DNA of 64,000 nt from the NCBI RefSeq assembly GCF_008271655.1, contig NZ_VKKX01000022.1, positions 310,001 through 374,000 of the forward strand, given 5' to 3'. The position numbers and the translations under genes were made by a program. Below, in pieces: positions 58,064 through 64,000 of this stretch. The DNA comes from Gemmobacter caeruleus (lineage in GTDB: Bacteria > Pseudomonadota > Alphaproteobacteria > Rhodobacterales > Rhodobacteraceae). The notes beneath the pieces are model-generated. The model was not told where the DNA came from, searched no databases, and saw only the letters and a list, made by a program, of their open reading frames with translations. Each line of letters begins with the position of its first letter. The first letter of the stretch is position 1.

Positions 58064-58069
58064 GACGAA

Positions 58070-58100
58070 GGGCGGAATTGTGGCGGGCACAATTCCGCCC
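58070..58100 (+). terminator. Long perfect hairpin after nasC
   Basis: Perfect 13-bp stem GGGCGGAATTGTG / CACAATTCCGCCC with a 5-nt loop, 6 bp after the nasC stop and 35 bp before the MFS gene. There is no T tract. It either ends the nas transcript in part or stabilises its 3' end. Confidence 0.55.
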
Positions 58101-58135
58101 CTCGCCCCCCGGGCCGGAGCGGCCTAGAAAGGTGC

Positions 58136-59380
58136 ATGAACCGGATTCTGCCCCTTTCCGAGGCGCATCGCCTGCCGCGCTGGCGCCAGCCCGTGACGCT
58201 TCTGTTCCTCATGGCCGTGGCGATGCCCCTGGCCTTTGCCACCTGGTCGGCGCTGCTGAACAATTTCGTCATCGAAAAGGCCGGCTTCACCGGGGTCGAG
58301 ATCGGCTGGCTGCATACGGTGCGCGAGATCCCGGGCCTGCTGGCCGTGGGGGTGCTGCTGTTCCTGCTGGTGCTGCGCGAACAGGTCATGGCGGGGCTGA
58401 TGCTGGTCGTGCTGGGCAGCGCCACCGCCGTCACCGCCTGGTTTCCCAGCTTTGGCGGGCTGCTGATGGTGACGCTGATCTCGTCCATCGGGTTTCACTA
58501 TTACGAAAGCTGCAACCAGTCGCTGCAACTGCAATGGCTGACCAAGGCCGAGGCGCCCAAGGTGCTGGGCAAGCTGGTCGCGGCCGGCTCCACCGCCTCG
58601 CTGGTGGCCTATGGGCTGATCGTGCTGTGCTGGAAGACCTTTGATCTGAGCTATGATTTCGTCTTTCTCACCTCGGGCGGGTTGTGTGTGCTGATCGCGC
58701 TTTATGTGCTGATCGCCTTTCCCCGCTTCGAGGCCGAACACAAGCAGCGCAAGTCGATCGTGCTGCGGCGGCGCTACTGGCTCTATTACCTGTTCGAGAT
58801 GTTGAACGGTGCCCGGCGGCAGATCTTTGTGGTCTTCGCCGCCTTCATGATGGTCGAACGCTATCATTACGGCGTGGAATCGGTGACCGCGCTGATGCTG
58901 ATCACCTTTGTCGCCAACATGATCACCGCCCCCTCGATCGGCCGCTTCGTCGCGCGGTTCGGCGAACAGAAGGCGATGCTGATCGAATTCTCGGGCCTGT
59001 TCGCGGTGTTTGTCGGCTATGGCTGCCTGTATTGGTATGACCTGCCCGGCTGGATGGCGGCGGGGCTCTATGTGGCGAACAACATCTTTTTCGCCATCAG
59101 CTTTTCGCACAAGACCTATTTCCAGAAGATCGCCGATCCCTCGGACATGGCGACCTCGGCGGCGCTGTCCTTCACCATCAACCATATCGCGGCGGTGTTC
59201 CTGCCGGCGGGGCTGGGTTATATCTGGGCGACCGCGCCGGATTACGTCTTCATCCTCGCGGCCGGCATCGCGCTGGCACAGATCCTGCTGGCGCTTCTGG
59301 TGCCCCGCAACCCGAGCGCCGGCAACGAAACCCGCCTGCGCGAGATGCGCGGGCCGGGCTACGCCCCCGCCCCCGTCTGA
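58136..59380 (+). CDS. Major facilitator superfamily transporter of unknown substrate
   Basis: A 414-residue membrane protein with about twelve hydrophobic helices. N-terminal VTLLFLMAVAMPLAFATWSALLNNFVIE and HTVREIPGLLAVGVLLFLL, a charged central loop (about residues 197-215, FPRFEAEHKQRKSIVLRRRYW) and C-terminal GLYVANNIFFAISFSHKTYFQKIA fit the MFS. The glycine-rich nitrate signature of NarK/NasA carriers (GGGxGN type) is absent, so a nitrate or nitrite function should not be assumed from position. It follows nasC by 72 bp with a hairpin between and may be partly co-transcribed. Confidence 0.82.
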   Translation: MNRILPLSEAHRLPRWRQPVTLLFLMAVAMPLAFATWSALLNNFVIEKAGFTGVEIGWLHTVREIPGLLAVGVLLFLLVLREQVMAGLMLVVLGSATAVTAWFPSFGGLLMVTLISSIGFHYYESCNQSLQLQWLTKAEAPKVLGKLVAAGSTASLVAYGLIVLCWKTFDLSYDFVFLTSGGLCVLIALYVLIAFPRFEAEHKQRKSIVLRRRYWLYYLFEMLNGARRQIFVVFAAFMMVERYHYGVESVTALMLITFVANMITAPSIGRFVARFGEQKAMLIEFSGLFAVFVGYGCLYWYDLPGWMAAGLYVANNIFFAISFSHKTYFQKIADPSDMATSAALSFTINHIAAVFLPAGLGYIWATAPDYVFILAAGIALAQILLALLVPRNPSAGNETRLREMRGPGYAPAPV

Positions 59381-59507
59381 CCTGCCGCAAGGCGGCGCGC
59401 CCCGACCGCGCGCGGCTGTCCCTCGCGCGCCCGCGCCGCCGCCCGGCCCTGCGCCGGTGGCCCCGGACGCCCTTGCCCGGCGGGCGCGCCCAATGGAAAG
59501 GTTGTCT

Positions 59508-59605
59508 GAGTATTTGGGCAAGAAGCAAAGGCAGATGCGGTTTGGCTGCGGCTGTGTTTGCTTCTTGTCGAAATACTCCGGGGGACCGGGGGCTGGCCCC
59601 CGGCG
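59508..59605. repeat. Dispersed repeat: inverted half copy plus full copy with hairpin
   Basis: Bases 59508-59529 (GAGTATTTGGGCAAGAAGCA and two more) and 59557-59578 form 22-nt inverted arms with two mismatches around a 27-nt loop. The second arm continues into a full 48-bp copy (59558-59605) of the element at 19373-19420, with three differences, including the CCGGGGG-CTGG-CCCCCGG stem-loop (59586-59603). It lies between the MFS gene and prmA and may end the MFS transcript. Confidence 0.75.
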
Positions 59606-59670
59606 TCGCCGCTTGACCCCCGCTGCGTGGGGGGCTATCGCGGGTCCAAGCCGAGCCCGAGGAGCCCGCC

Positions 59671-60543
59671 ATGACCACCTATTCCGCGCTGACCACCCTG
59701 ATGGGCGAAGACGCCGCCGAGGCCCTGGGCGAGGCGTTGGAAAAGCTTGATCCCGCGCCGGTGGGCGTCGGCGTCTTCGAGATCGAGGATGATTCCGGTC
59801 TGTGGGAGGTTGGCGCCTATTTCGTCGAGCCGCCCAATGAGGTGATGCTGGAGGTGCTGGCCCTGGCCTTCGAGGCGCGGCCTTTCGCGGTGTCGGAACT
59901 GCCCGATATCGACTGGGTCGCCCATGTGCGGCGCGAGTTGGCCCCGGTGGAGGCCGGGCGGTTCTTTGTCTATGGCAGCCATGATGCCGACAAGGTGCCC
60001 GCCGACAAGGTTGCCTTGCAGATCGAGGCGACGGTTGCCTTTGGCACCGGCCATCACGGCACGACGCTGGGCTGTCTGCGGGCCTTCGACCGGCTGTTCG
60101 AGGCCGGGCTGCGGCCGGCGCGGGTGGCCGATATCGGGTGCGGCACCGCGGTTCTGGCGCTGGCCGCCGCCGCTGTCCTGCCGGAGGCGCGGATCCTTGC
60201 CTCGGATATCGACCGGGTGGCGGTGGATGTGGCCGAGGCGAATGTGGCGATCAACGGCCTTGCGGGCCGGGTGGAATGTCTGGAGGCCGCGGGCTTTGCG
60301 CATCCGCTGCTGGCCGAGGCCGCGCCCTATGACCTGATCTTTGCCAATATCCTGAAAGGTCCGCTGATCGAGCTGGCTCCCGCCATGGCGGCCCATGCGG
60401 CGCCGGGGGGGTTGGTCATCCTGTCGGGCTTGCTGGTCGTCCAGGCCGAGGCGGTGATCGCGGCCTATGAGGCGGTCGCATTTTCGCTGCAATCGCGGGA
60501 AGATTTAGGCGAGTGGTCTGCATTGGTCCTGAAAAAAGCCTGA
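59671..60543 (+). CDS. prmA: Ribosomal protein L11 methyltransferase
   Basis: A 290-residue class I methyltransferase that methylates ribosomal protein L11. The C-terminal catalytic domain has ATVAFGTGHHGTTLGCLRA, the SAM loop VADIGCGTAVLALAAA, ILASDIDRVAVDVAEANVAING and the IFANILKGPLIELAP motif typical of PrmA, after an N-terminal L11-recognition part. ATG at 59671 follows GAGGAG. It stands apart from the MFS gene behind the repeat element, and a hairpin follows its stop. Confidence 0.93.
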   Translation: MTTYSALTTLMGEDAAEALGEALEKLDPAPVGVGVFEIEDDSGLWEVGAYFVEPPNEVMLEVLALAFEARPFAVSELPDIDWVAHVRRELAPVEAGRFFVYGSHDADKVPADKVALQIEATVAFGTGHHGTTLGCLRAFDRLFEAGLRPARVADIGCGTAVLALAAAAVLPEARILASDIDRVAVDVAEANVAINGLAGRVECLEAAGFAHPLLAEAAPYDLIFANILKGPLIELAPAMAAHAAPGGLVILSGLLVVQAEAVIAAYEAVAFSLQSREDLGEWSALVLKKA

Positions 60544-60548
60544 AAATG

Positions 60549-60581
60549 GGCCGATTGCCCTAGTTCTGCCACAATCGGGCC
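60549..60581 (+). terminator. Stem-loop after prmA
   Basis: CCGATTG (60551-60557) pairs with CAATCGG (60572-60578), extended by GGC / GCC with one extra G, starting 6 bp after the prmA stop. There is no T tract. It is a possible transcript end between prmA and the next small gene. Confidence 0.35.
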
Positions 60582-60625
60582 GCATAACGGTCTTATGGTG
60601 GGGGCCGTATCGAGGAGTTACAGGT

Positions 60626-60970
60626 ATGGCCGAACAGGATTTTAATGAGTTCTACGCACGGGTCGCGCGCATCGAGAAGGCGCGCGCCATGGGATACGGG
60701 TTCGAGGCCGAGGGCACGCTCGGGCGCTCGCACTATCATCGCCCCACGAGACGCCGCCCGCGCATTCTGGCCCCGCTTCTCTTTGCCACGCTGTCGTTCT
60801 TTTGCCTGAAGGGTGCGCTGCACCATCAGATCGGGCATGATACCTATGTGCAGCGGCTGGAACTGATGCAGGCCTCGGAAAGTGGGATGGAGCGGGTGGC
60901 CGCGGCACTGATGCAGGCTGACGGGCTGACCATGCGCATTTCCGACCAGATCGAATCCGCGCTGCACTGA
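60626..60970 (+). CDS. Small single-pass membrane protein, hypothetical
   Basis: A 114-residue protein I do not recognise. An acidic/basic N-terminal part (MAEQDFNEFYARVARIEKAR, then GYGFEAEGTLG) leads to an arginine-rich stretch (RPTRRRPRI), one hydrophobic helix (about residues 47-62, LAPLLFATLSFFCLKGAL) and a polar C-terminal helix ending near DQIESALH. By positive-inside logic the N-terminus is cytoplasmic. The start has GAGGAGTTACAGG upstream. It stands between prmA and a shared terminator with the convergent DUF1127 gene. It is likely a real gene because of its good ribosome site and composition. Confidence 0.75.
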   Translation: MAEQDFNEFYARVARIEKARAMGYGFEAEGTLGRSHYHRPTRRRPRILAPLLFATLSFFCLKGALHHQIGHDTYVQRLELMQASESGMERVAAALMQADGLTMRISDQIESALH

Positions 60971-61046
60971 AGCCTGGCTGACCCGACGGGATCGGCGTCC
61001 TTGCGGGGGCGCCGCCCTGCGCTTGCCCTGCGCCACAGAGAAACCG

Positions 61047-61078
61047 AAAAGGCCGCCACCCGTCAGGGTGCGGCCTTT
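61047..61078. terminator. Bidirectional terminator
   Basis: AAAAGGCCG-CCACCC, a GTCA loop, then GGGTG-CGGCCTTT. On the minus strand the stem is followed by TTTT (end of DUF1127), on the plus strand by TTT (end of the small membrane protein gene). Confidence 0.75.
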
Positions 61079-61136
61079 GGCGTTTGCGGCATTGGTTACC
61101 GGGGATGTTCCCCCGGCCTTGCCTCTGCGCGGTCGA

Positions 61137-61352
61137 TCAGATCGAATCCCGGGCGCCGATCGTGTCAATGTCGCCGCGGCACAGGCCGATATCGTCCAGT
61201 TCGCGGTCCGACAGCTTTTCCAGCGCGGCGCGGGTCACGCGCGCATCGTTCCATTCGACGACGGCGCCGAACAGGCTGCCGACAAACTGGATGAAGCGGT
61301 AGGTGGTGATGGCGCCAAAGGGCGCCGTACGGGTCGTCTCATAAGCGGCCAT
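61137..61352 (-). CDS. DUF1127 domain small protein
   Basis: A 71-residue protein ending with the DUF1127 (YjiS-like) motif: AALEKLSDRELDDIGLCRGDIDTI. Proteins of this family in Rhodobacter and Agrobacterium act in stress responses, RNA turnover or phosphate and carbon metabolism, some as RNA-binding factors such as CcaF1. Here no small RNA repeats with the CCUCCUCCC motif follow it, unlike the Rhodobacter sphaeroides CcaF1 locus. Its upstream region is AT-richer than average and should hold a promoter. The specific role is unknown. Confidence 0.9.
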   Translation of the reverse strand: MAAYETTRTAPFGAITTYRFIQFVGSLFGAVVEWNDARVTRAALEKLSDRELDDIGLCRGDIDTIGARDSI

Positions 61353-61664
61353 GGCGGTTGTCCTTGTTCAAAAACTGCTCAGTCGGAAGGCATCCTTGCC
61401 TTCGAGGCGGTAAATAGTCGGGCATCAGGCAAACAACAACTGACGGCTCCGCATGACGCAGTTGCAGAAAGTGCATGGCTCAGCACCCGAATTTCGCCGT
61501 TTTTATTGGGGTTTGCGACATGCTGCACCGCGGCGCGTCGGTTTTGTGGGGCGATCCGTCGCTTTCCGGTGCCGCCTGCCGATGCGCGCCCGCGCGGCAA
61601 TTTCACCTTGGCCGATGTTCGCGCTTTGTGCTAGATTCGCGAAAAGACCAGAAACGGGGCAGAT
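61353..61664. other. Divergent intergenic region between DUF1127 and ruvC
   Basis: 312 bp without a gene. Near ruvC, TTGGCC (61608-61613), an 18-bp spacer and TAGATT (61632-61637) make a possible plus-strand promoter. Near DUF1127, TTGTTG, 17 bp and TATTTA can be read on the minus strand, but weakly. No LexA box (GTTC-N7-GTTC) was found. A small inverted repeat AGGCATCCTTGCCT (61389-61402) lies in the DUF1127 leader. Confidence 0.4.
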
Positions 61665-62183
61665 ATGCGGGTTATGGGCATTGATCCGGGGTTGCGCAAC
61701 CTTGGATGGGGCATCATCGACGTGAAAGGCGCGCGGTTGACCCATGTCGCGAACGGCATCTGCCATTCGGCCCCCGGCACGGCCGAGGGCGATCTGGCGC
61801 TGCGGCTATGCAGCTTGCATGCCCAGTTGACCGAGGTCTTGCGCCAGTATCGCCCCGACAGTGCGGCGGTGGAACATACTTTCGTCAACAAGGACGCTGT
61901 CGCCACGCTGAAGCTGGGTCAGGCGCGGGGTATCGCGCTGCTGGTGCCGGCGCAATTCGGGCTGACGGTGGGGGAATATGCCCCCAATGCGGTGAAAAAG
62001 ACGGTGGTGGGTGTGGGCCATGCCGCCAAGCAGCAGATCGACCATATGGTGCGGCTGCATCTGCCGGGCGTCGTGATCGCCGGGCCGGATGCGGCGGACG
62101 CGCTGGCGGTGGCGATCTGCCATGCGCATCACTGTCAATCCGGCGGCCGGCTTGAGGCTGCCTTGCGGAGGGCGGCGGGATGA
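61665..62183 (+). CDS. ruvC: Crossover junction endodeoxyribonuclease RuvC
   Basis: A 172-residue Holliday junction resolvase with an RNase H fold. Catalytic acids are visible in [13 protein letters not shown] (D7), [11 protein letters not shown] (Glu) and the C-terminal [18 protein letters not shown] (Asp pair). The segment [22 protein letters not shown] is typical. It cuts junctions moved by RuvAB. The stop overlaps ruvA (ATGA). The ribosome site before ATG at 61665 is weak. Confidence 0.96.
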   Translation: MRVMGIDPGLRNLGWGIIDVKGARLTHVANGICHSAPGTAEGDLALRLCSLHAQLTEVLRQYRPDSAAVEHTFVNKDAVATLKLGQARGIALLVPAQFGLTVGEYAPNAVKKTVVGVGHAAKQQIDHMVRLHLPGVVIAGPDAADALAVAICHAHHCQSGGRLEAALRRAAG

Positions 62184-62854
62184 TCGGCAAGATCTCGGGG
62201 CGGCTGGACTGGCGCGGCGCGGATAATGTGCTGATCGACGTGCGCGGCGTGGGCTATATCGTGCATGTCAGCGACCGCACGCTGGCCGCCCTGCCCGGCA
62301 TCGGCGAGGCCTGCGCGCTTTATACCGAACTGGTGGTGCGCGAGGATCTGCTGCAACTGATCGGCTTTCCCACCATGCTGGAAAAGGAATGGCATCGCCT
62401 GCTGACCACGGTGCAGGGCGTGGGCGCCAAGGCGGCGCTGTCGATCCTGGGCGCGCTCGGCGCCGAGGGGACGGCGCGGGCGATCACGCTGGGCGATGCG
62501 CGGGCCATTCAGGCGGCGCCGGGGATCGGGCCGAAAATCGCGCAGCGCGTGGTGCTGGAGCTGAAATCCAAGGCCCCCGCCATCATGGCGCAGGGTGCGG
62601 CGCTGCATGCCGAACCCGTGCTGGATGCGGTCATCGAACCCGCCGCCCCCACGCGCCCTGGCCGCAAGGCGGCCGCGCCCCCCGTGGTCGCGCGCGCGGC
62701 TTATAGTGCCGATGCGCTGTCGGCGCTGCTCAACCTGGGTTATGGTCAGGCCGATGCGGCGCAGGCCGTGGCGCAGGTTTCGGGCGAACAGCCCGAGGCC
62801 GATACCGCCGCCCTGATCCGTCACGCGCTGAAGCTGCTGATGCCACGCAACTGA
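62180..62854 (+). CDS. ruvA: Holliday junction DNA helicase RuvA
   Basis: A 224-residue junction-recognition protein. N-terminal OB-fold [21 protein letters not shown], two helix-hairpin-helix motifs ([18 protein letters not shown] and [18 protein letters not shown]), a variable proline-rich linker and a C-terminal RuvB-binding domain ([20 protein letters not shown]). It is coupled to ruvC by a 4-bp overlap. ruvB does not follow directly: htpX lies between. Confidence 0.95.
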   Translation: MIGKISGRLDWRGADNVLIDVRGVGYIVHVSDRTLAALPGIGEACALYTELVVREDLLQLIGFPTMLEKEWHRLLTTVQGVGAKAALSILGALGAEGTARAITLGDARAIQAAPGIGPKIAQRVVLELKSKAPAIMAQGAALHAEPVLDAVIEPAAPTRPGRKAAAPPVVARAAYSADALSALLNLGYGQADAAQAVAQVSGEQPEADTAALIRHALKLLMPRN

Positions 62855-62909
62855 CCGCCCCCTTGTCGCGCCGGGCCCTGCTGCCAATATTCACCGCAGG
62901 AGGTGCCCG

Positions 62910-63794
62910 ATGACCGGATATTTCAAGACAGCCCTGCTGATGGCGGCGATGACCGCGCTGTTCATGGCGGCGGGGGCGCTGATCGGCGGGACAACCGGGG
63001 CGGTGATCGCGCTGGTCATCGCGGGGGCGATGAACCTGATGACCTGGTGGGGCAGCGACAAGGCCGTGCTGTCGATGACCGGCGCACGGCTGGTGACGGC
63101 GCAGACCGCGCCCGAATTCGTGTATCTGGTCAATGATCTGGCCGACCGCGCCGGCATGCCGCGCCCGGCAATCTATGTGATCGACAGCGATCAGCCCAAT
63201 GCCTTTGCCGCCGGCCGCGACCCGCAGAATGCCGCCGTGGCGGCCTCGACCGGGTTGTTGCAGCGCCTGACCCGCGACGAGATCGCCGGGGTCATGGCGC
63301 ATGAGCTGGCCCATATCCGCAATCGTGACACGTTGATCATGACGATCACCGCCACCATGGCCGGCGCCATCGGCATGCTGGGCAATTTCGCCTTTTTCTT
63401 TGGCGGCAACCGCGACCGCGAGGGCGGCTTTCTGGGCGCGCTGCTGGTGATGATCTTTGCGCCGCTGGCCGCCGCCATCGTGCAAATGGCCATTTCGCGG
63501 TCGCGCGAATATGAGGCCGACCGGGGCGGGGCCGAAATCAGCGGCGCGCCGCTGGCGCTGGCCTCGGCGCTGCGCAAGATCGACCATTACGCGCGCGGCA
63601 TCGACAACCGGCAGGCCGAGGCGAACCCCGCGCTTGCGCATATGTTCATCATCAATCCGCTGCATGGGCAGGCCCGCGACGCGCTGTTTTCCACCCATCC
63701 GAACACCGAGAACCGCATTGCCGCGCTGGTCGCCATGGCCGAGGCCGGCGGCGGGCAGAGCCGCGCGACCTCCATCCCGCGCGTGCGGCGCTGA
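62910..63794 (+). CDS. htpX: Zinc metalloprotease HtpX
   Basis: A 294-residue inner-membrane M48-family protease for membrane protein quality control, partly overlapping FtsH in role. Two N-terminal helices (about 5-50), the zinc site HELAH (about 130-134) with the third ligand in [10 protein letters not shown] (about 198-203), and two further helices between (about 145-165, 175-195) are all visible. A C-terminal cytoplasmic part with INPLHG and [13 protein letters not shown] is typical. It is inserted between ruvA (55 bp upstream) and ruvB (52 bp downstream), likely in the same transcript. Confidence 0.95.
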   Translation: MTGYFKTALLMAAMTALFMAAGALIGGTTGAVIALVIAGAMNLMTWWGSDKAVLSMTGARLVTAQTAPEFVYLVNDLADRAGMPRPAIYVIDSDQPNAFAAGRDPQNAAVAASTGLLQRLTRDEIAGVMAHELAHIRNRDTLIMTITATMAGAIGMLGNFAFFFGGNRDREGGFLGALLVMIFAPLAAAIVQMAISRSREYEADRGGAEISGAPLALASALRKIDHYARGIDNRQAEANPALAHMFIINPLHGQARDALFSTHPNTENRIAALVAMAEAGGGQSRATSIPRVRR

Positions 63795-63846
63795 GGGGAC
63801 CGCGGCAAGGCTTGCCAAATCGGGCGCGTTCGGCAATTGTTCCGCC

Positions 63847-64000
63847 ATGACGCAATCCGACCCCACGCTTCGCCCCGACCGCCTGCCCGAGGATGCCGAC
63901 CGCGCCTTGCGCCCGCAGGTGCTGGAGGATTTCGTGGGCCAGGCCGAGGCGCGGGCGAACCTGCGCATCTTCATCGAAAGCGCCCGCATCCGGTGCGAGG
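63847..64000 (+). CDS. ruvB: Holliday junction DNA helicase RuvB (5' part only)
   Basis: The first 51 codons of RuvB, cut by the window edge. [19 protein letters not shown] is followed by the family block [27 protein letters not shown], which precedes the AAA ATPase Walker A (outside the window). RuvB is the hexameric motor of branch migration. The start is 52 bp after htpX. Confidence 0.93.
   Translation, partial: MTQSDPTLRPDRLPEDADRALRPQVLEDFVGQAEARANLRIFIESARIRCE

Noticed and set aside
59381-59670. A coding extension after the MFS gene into the repeat region
   Set aside because: Open frames here are proline/arginine-rich shadows over a repeat and hairpins, with no ribosome site or family match.
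61353-61664. A LexA box upstream of ruvC
   Set aside because: Only single GTTC words were found, with no second half-site seven bases away.

Overview
The window is 64 kb of very GC-rich, gene-dense chromosome from an alphaproteobacterium, most likely a Rhodobacteraceae/Paracoccaceae member (Paracoccus- or Rhodobacter-like). Pointers are the mce-DUF1467 pair, the ybgC/tolQRAB-pal-cpoB-tilS-ftsH cluster, the xerC-DUF484-fsa//priA block, a phosphatidylcholine synthase of the Pcs type, formate-THF ligase, a DUF1127 protein, an Asp-tRNA synthetase of the apparently non-discriminating type, and a nas operon headed by nasT-nasS. Codon use looks uniform. I saw no rRNA, tRNA, CRISPR array, integrase, transposase or prophage gene, so this looks like core chromosome with a few accessory insertions.

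Layout. 1-9.6 kb: mostly minus-strand genes (mce/DUF1467, MliC-like inhibitor, GNAT, a DUF1800-DUF1501 pair, DUF1993, aspS, then pabB plus a class IV aminotransferase for p-aminobenzoate). 9.9-15.7 kb: plus-strand carB and uvrB. 15.7-19.3 kb: yebC, an SLC13 permease with RCK_C domains, and a YmdB phosphoesterase on minus. 19.4-19.6 kb: an unusual non-coding element with a G20C12 tract. 19.6-23.1 kb: a ligase-associated helicase, a thioesterase and PdeM. 23.1-27.0 kb: a membrane LytTR regulator, then folD, chorismate mutase and fhs. 27.2-28.6 kb: an RTX protein. 28.6-39.7 kb: a long minus-strand Tol-Pal/tilS/ftsH cluster. 39.8-46.4 kb: RbsD/FucU-like protein, pcs, a DUF4336 pseudogene, xerC, DUF484, fsa and priA. 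46.5-59.4 kb: the nitrate assimilation operon and an MFS gene. 59.5-64 kb: prmA, small proteins, DUF1127, and ruvC-ruvA-htpX-ruvB.

The best-resolved system is nitrate assimilation. NasT (ANTAR antiterminator) and NasS (nitrate sensor) are translationally coupled. They are followed by a 230-bp leader that carries, in order, a sigma-54-type -24/-12 promoter, two stem-loops with hexanucleotide loops having A at position 1 and G at position 4 (the known ANTAR target), and an intrinsic terminator. Behind it come an NrtA-B-CD ABC importer whose ATPase is a tandem two-domain fusion, siroheme nitrite reductase NasB, Rieske protein NasG and molybdopterin nitrate reductase NasC, the last three chained by 4-bp overlaps. 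The expected logic is double control: NtrC/sigma-54 for nitrogen limitation and NasS-NasT attenuation for nitrate.

Other points of interest are a dispersed intergenic repeat family (three full copies and one half copy), twin perfect palindromes behind the aminotransferase gene, a DUF4336 gene destroyed by what looks like a microhomology deletion, a ligase-associated repair pair without its ligase, and htpX inserted between ruvA and ruvB. Coordinates of starts were set from ribosome binding sites, overlaps and family N-termini. Functions are homology judgements made by eye.
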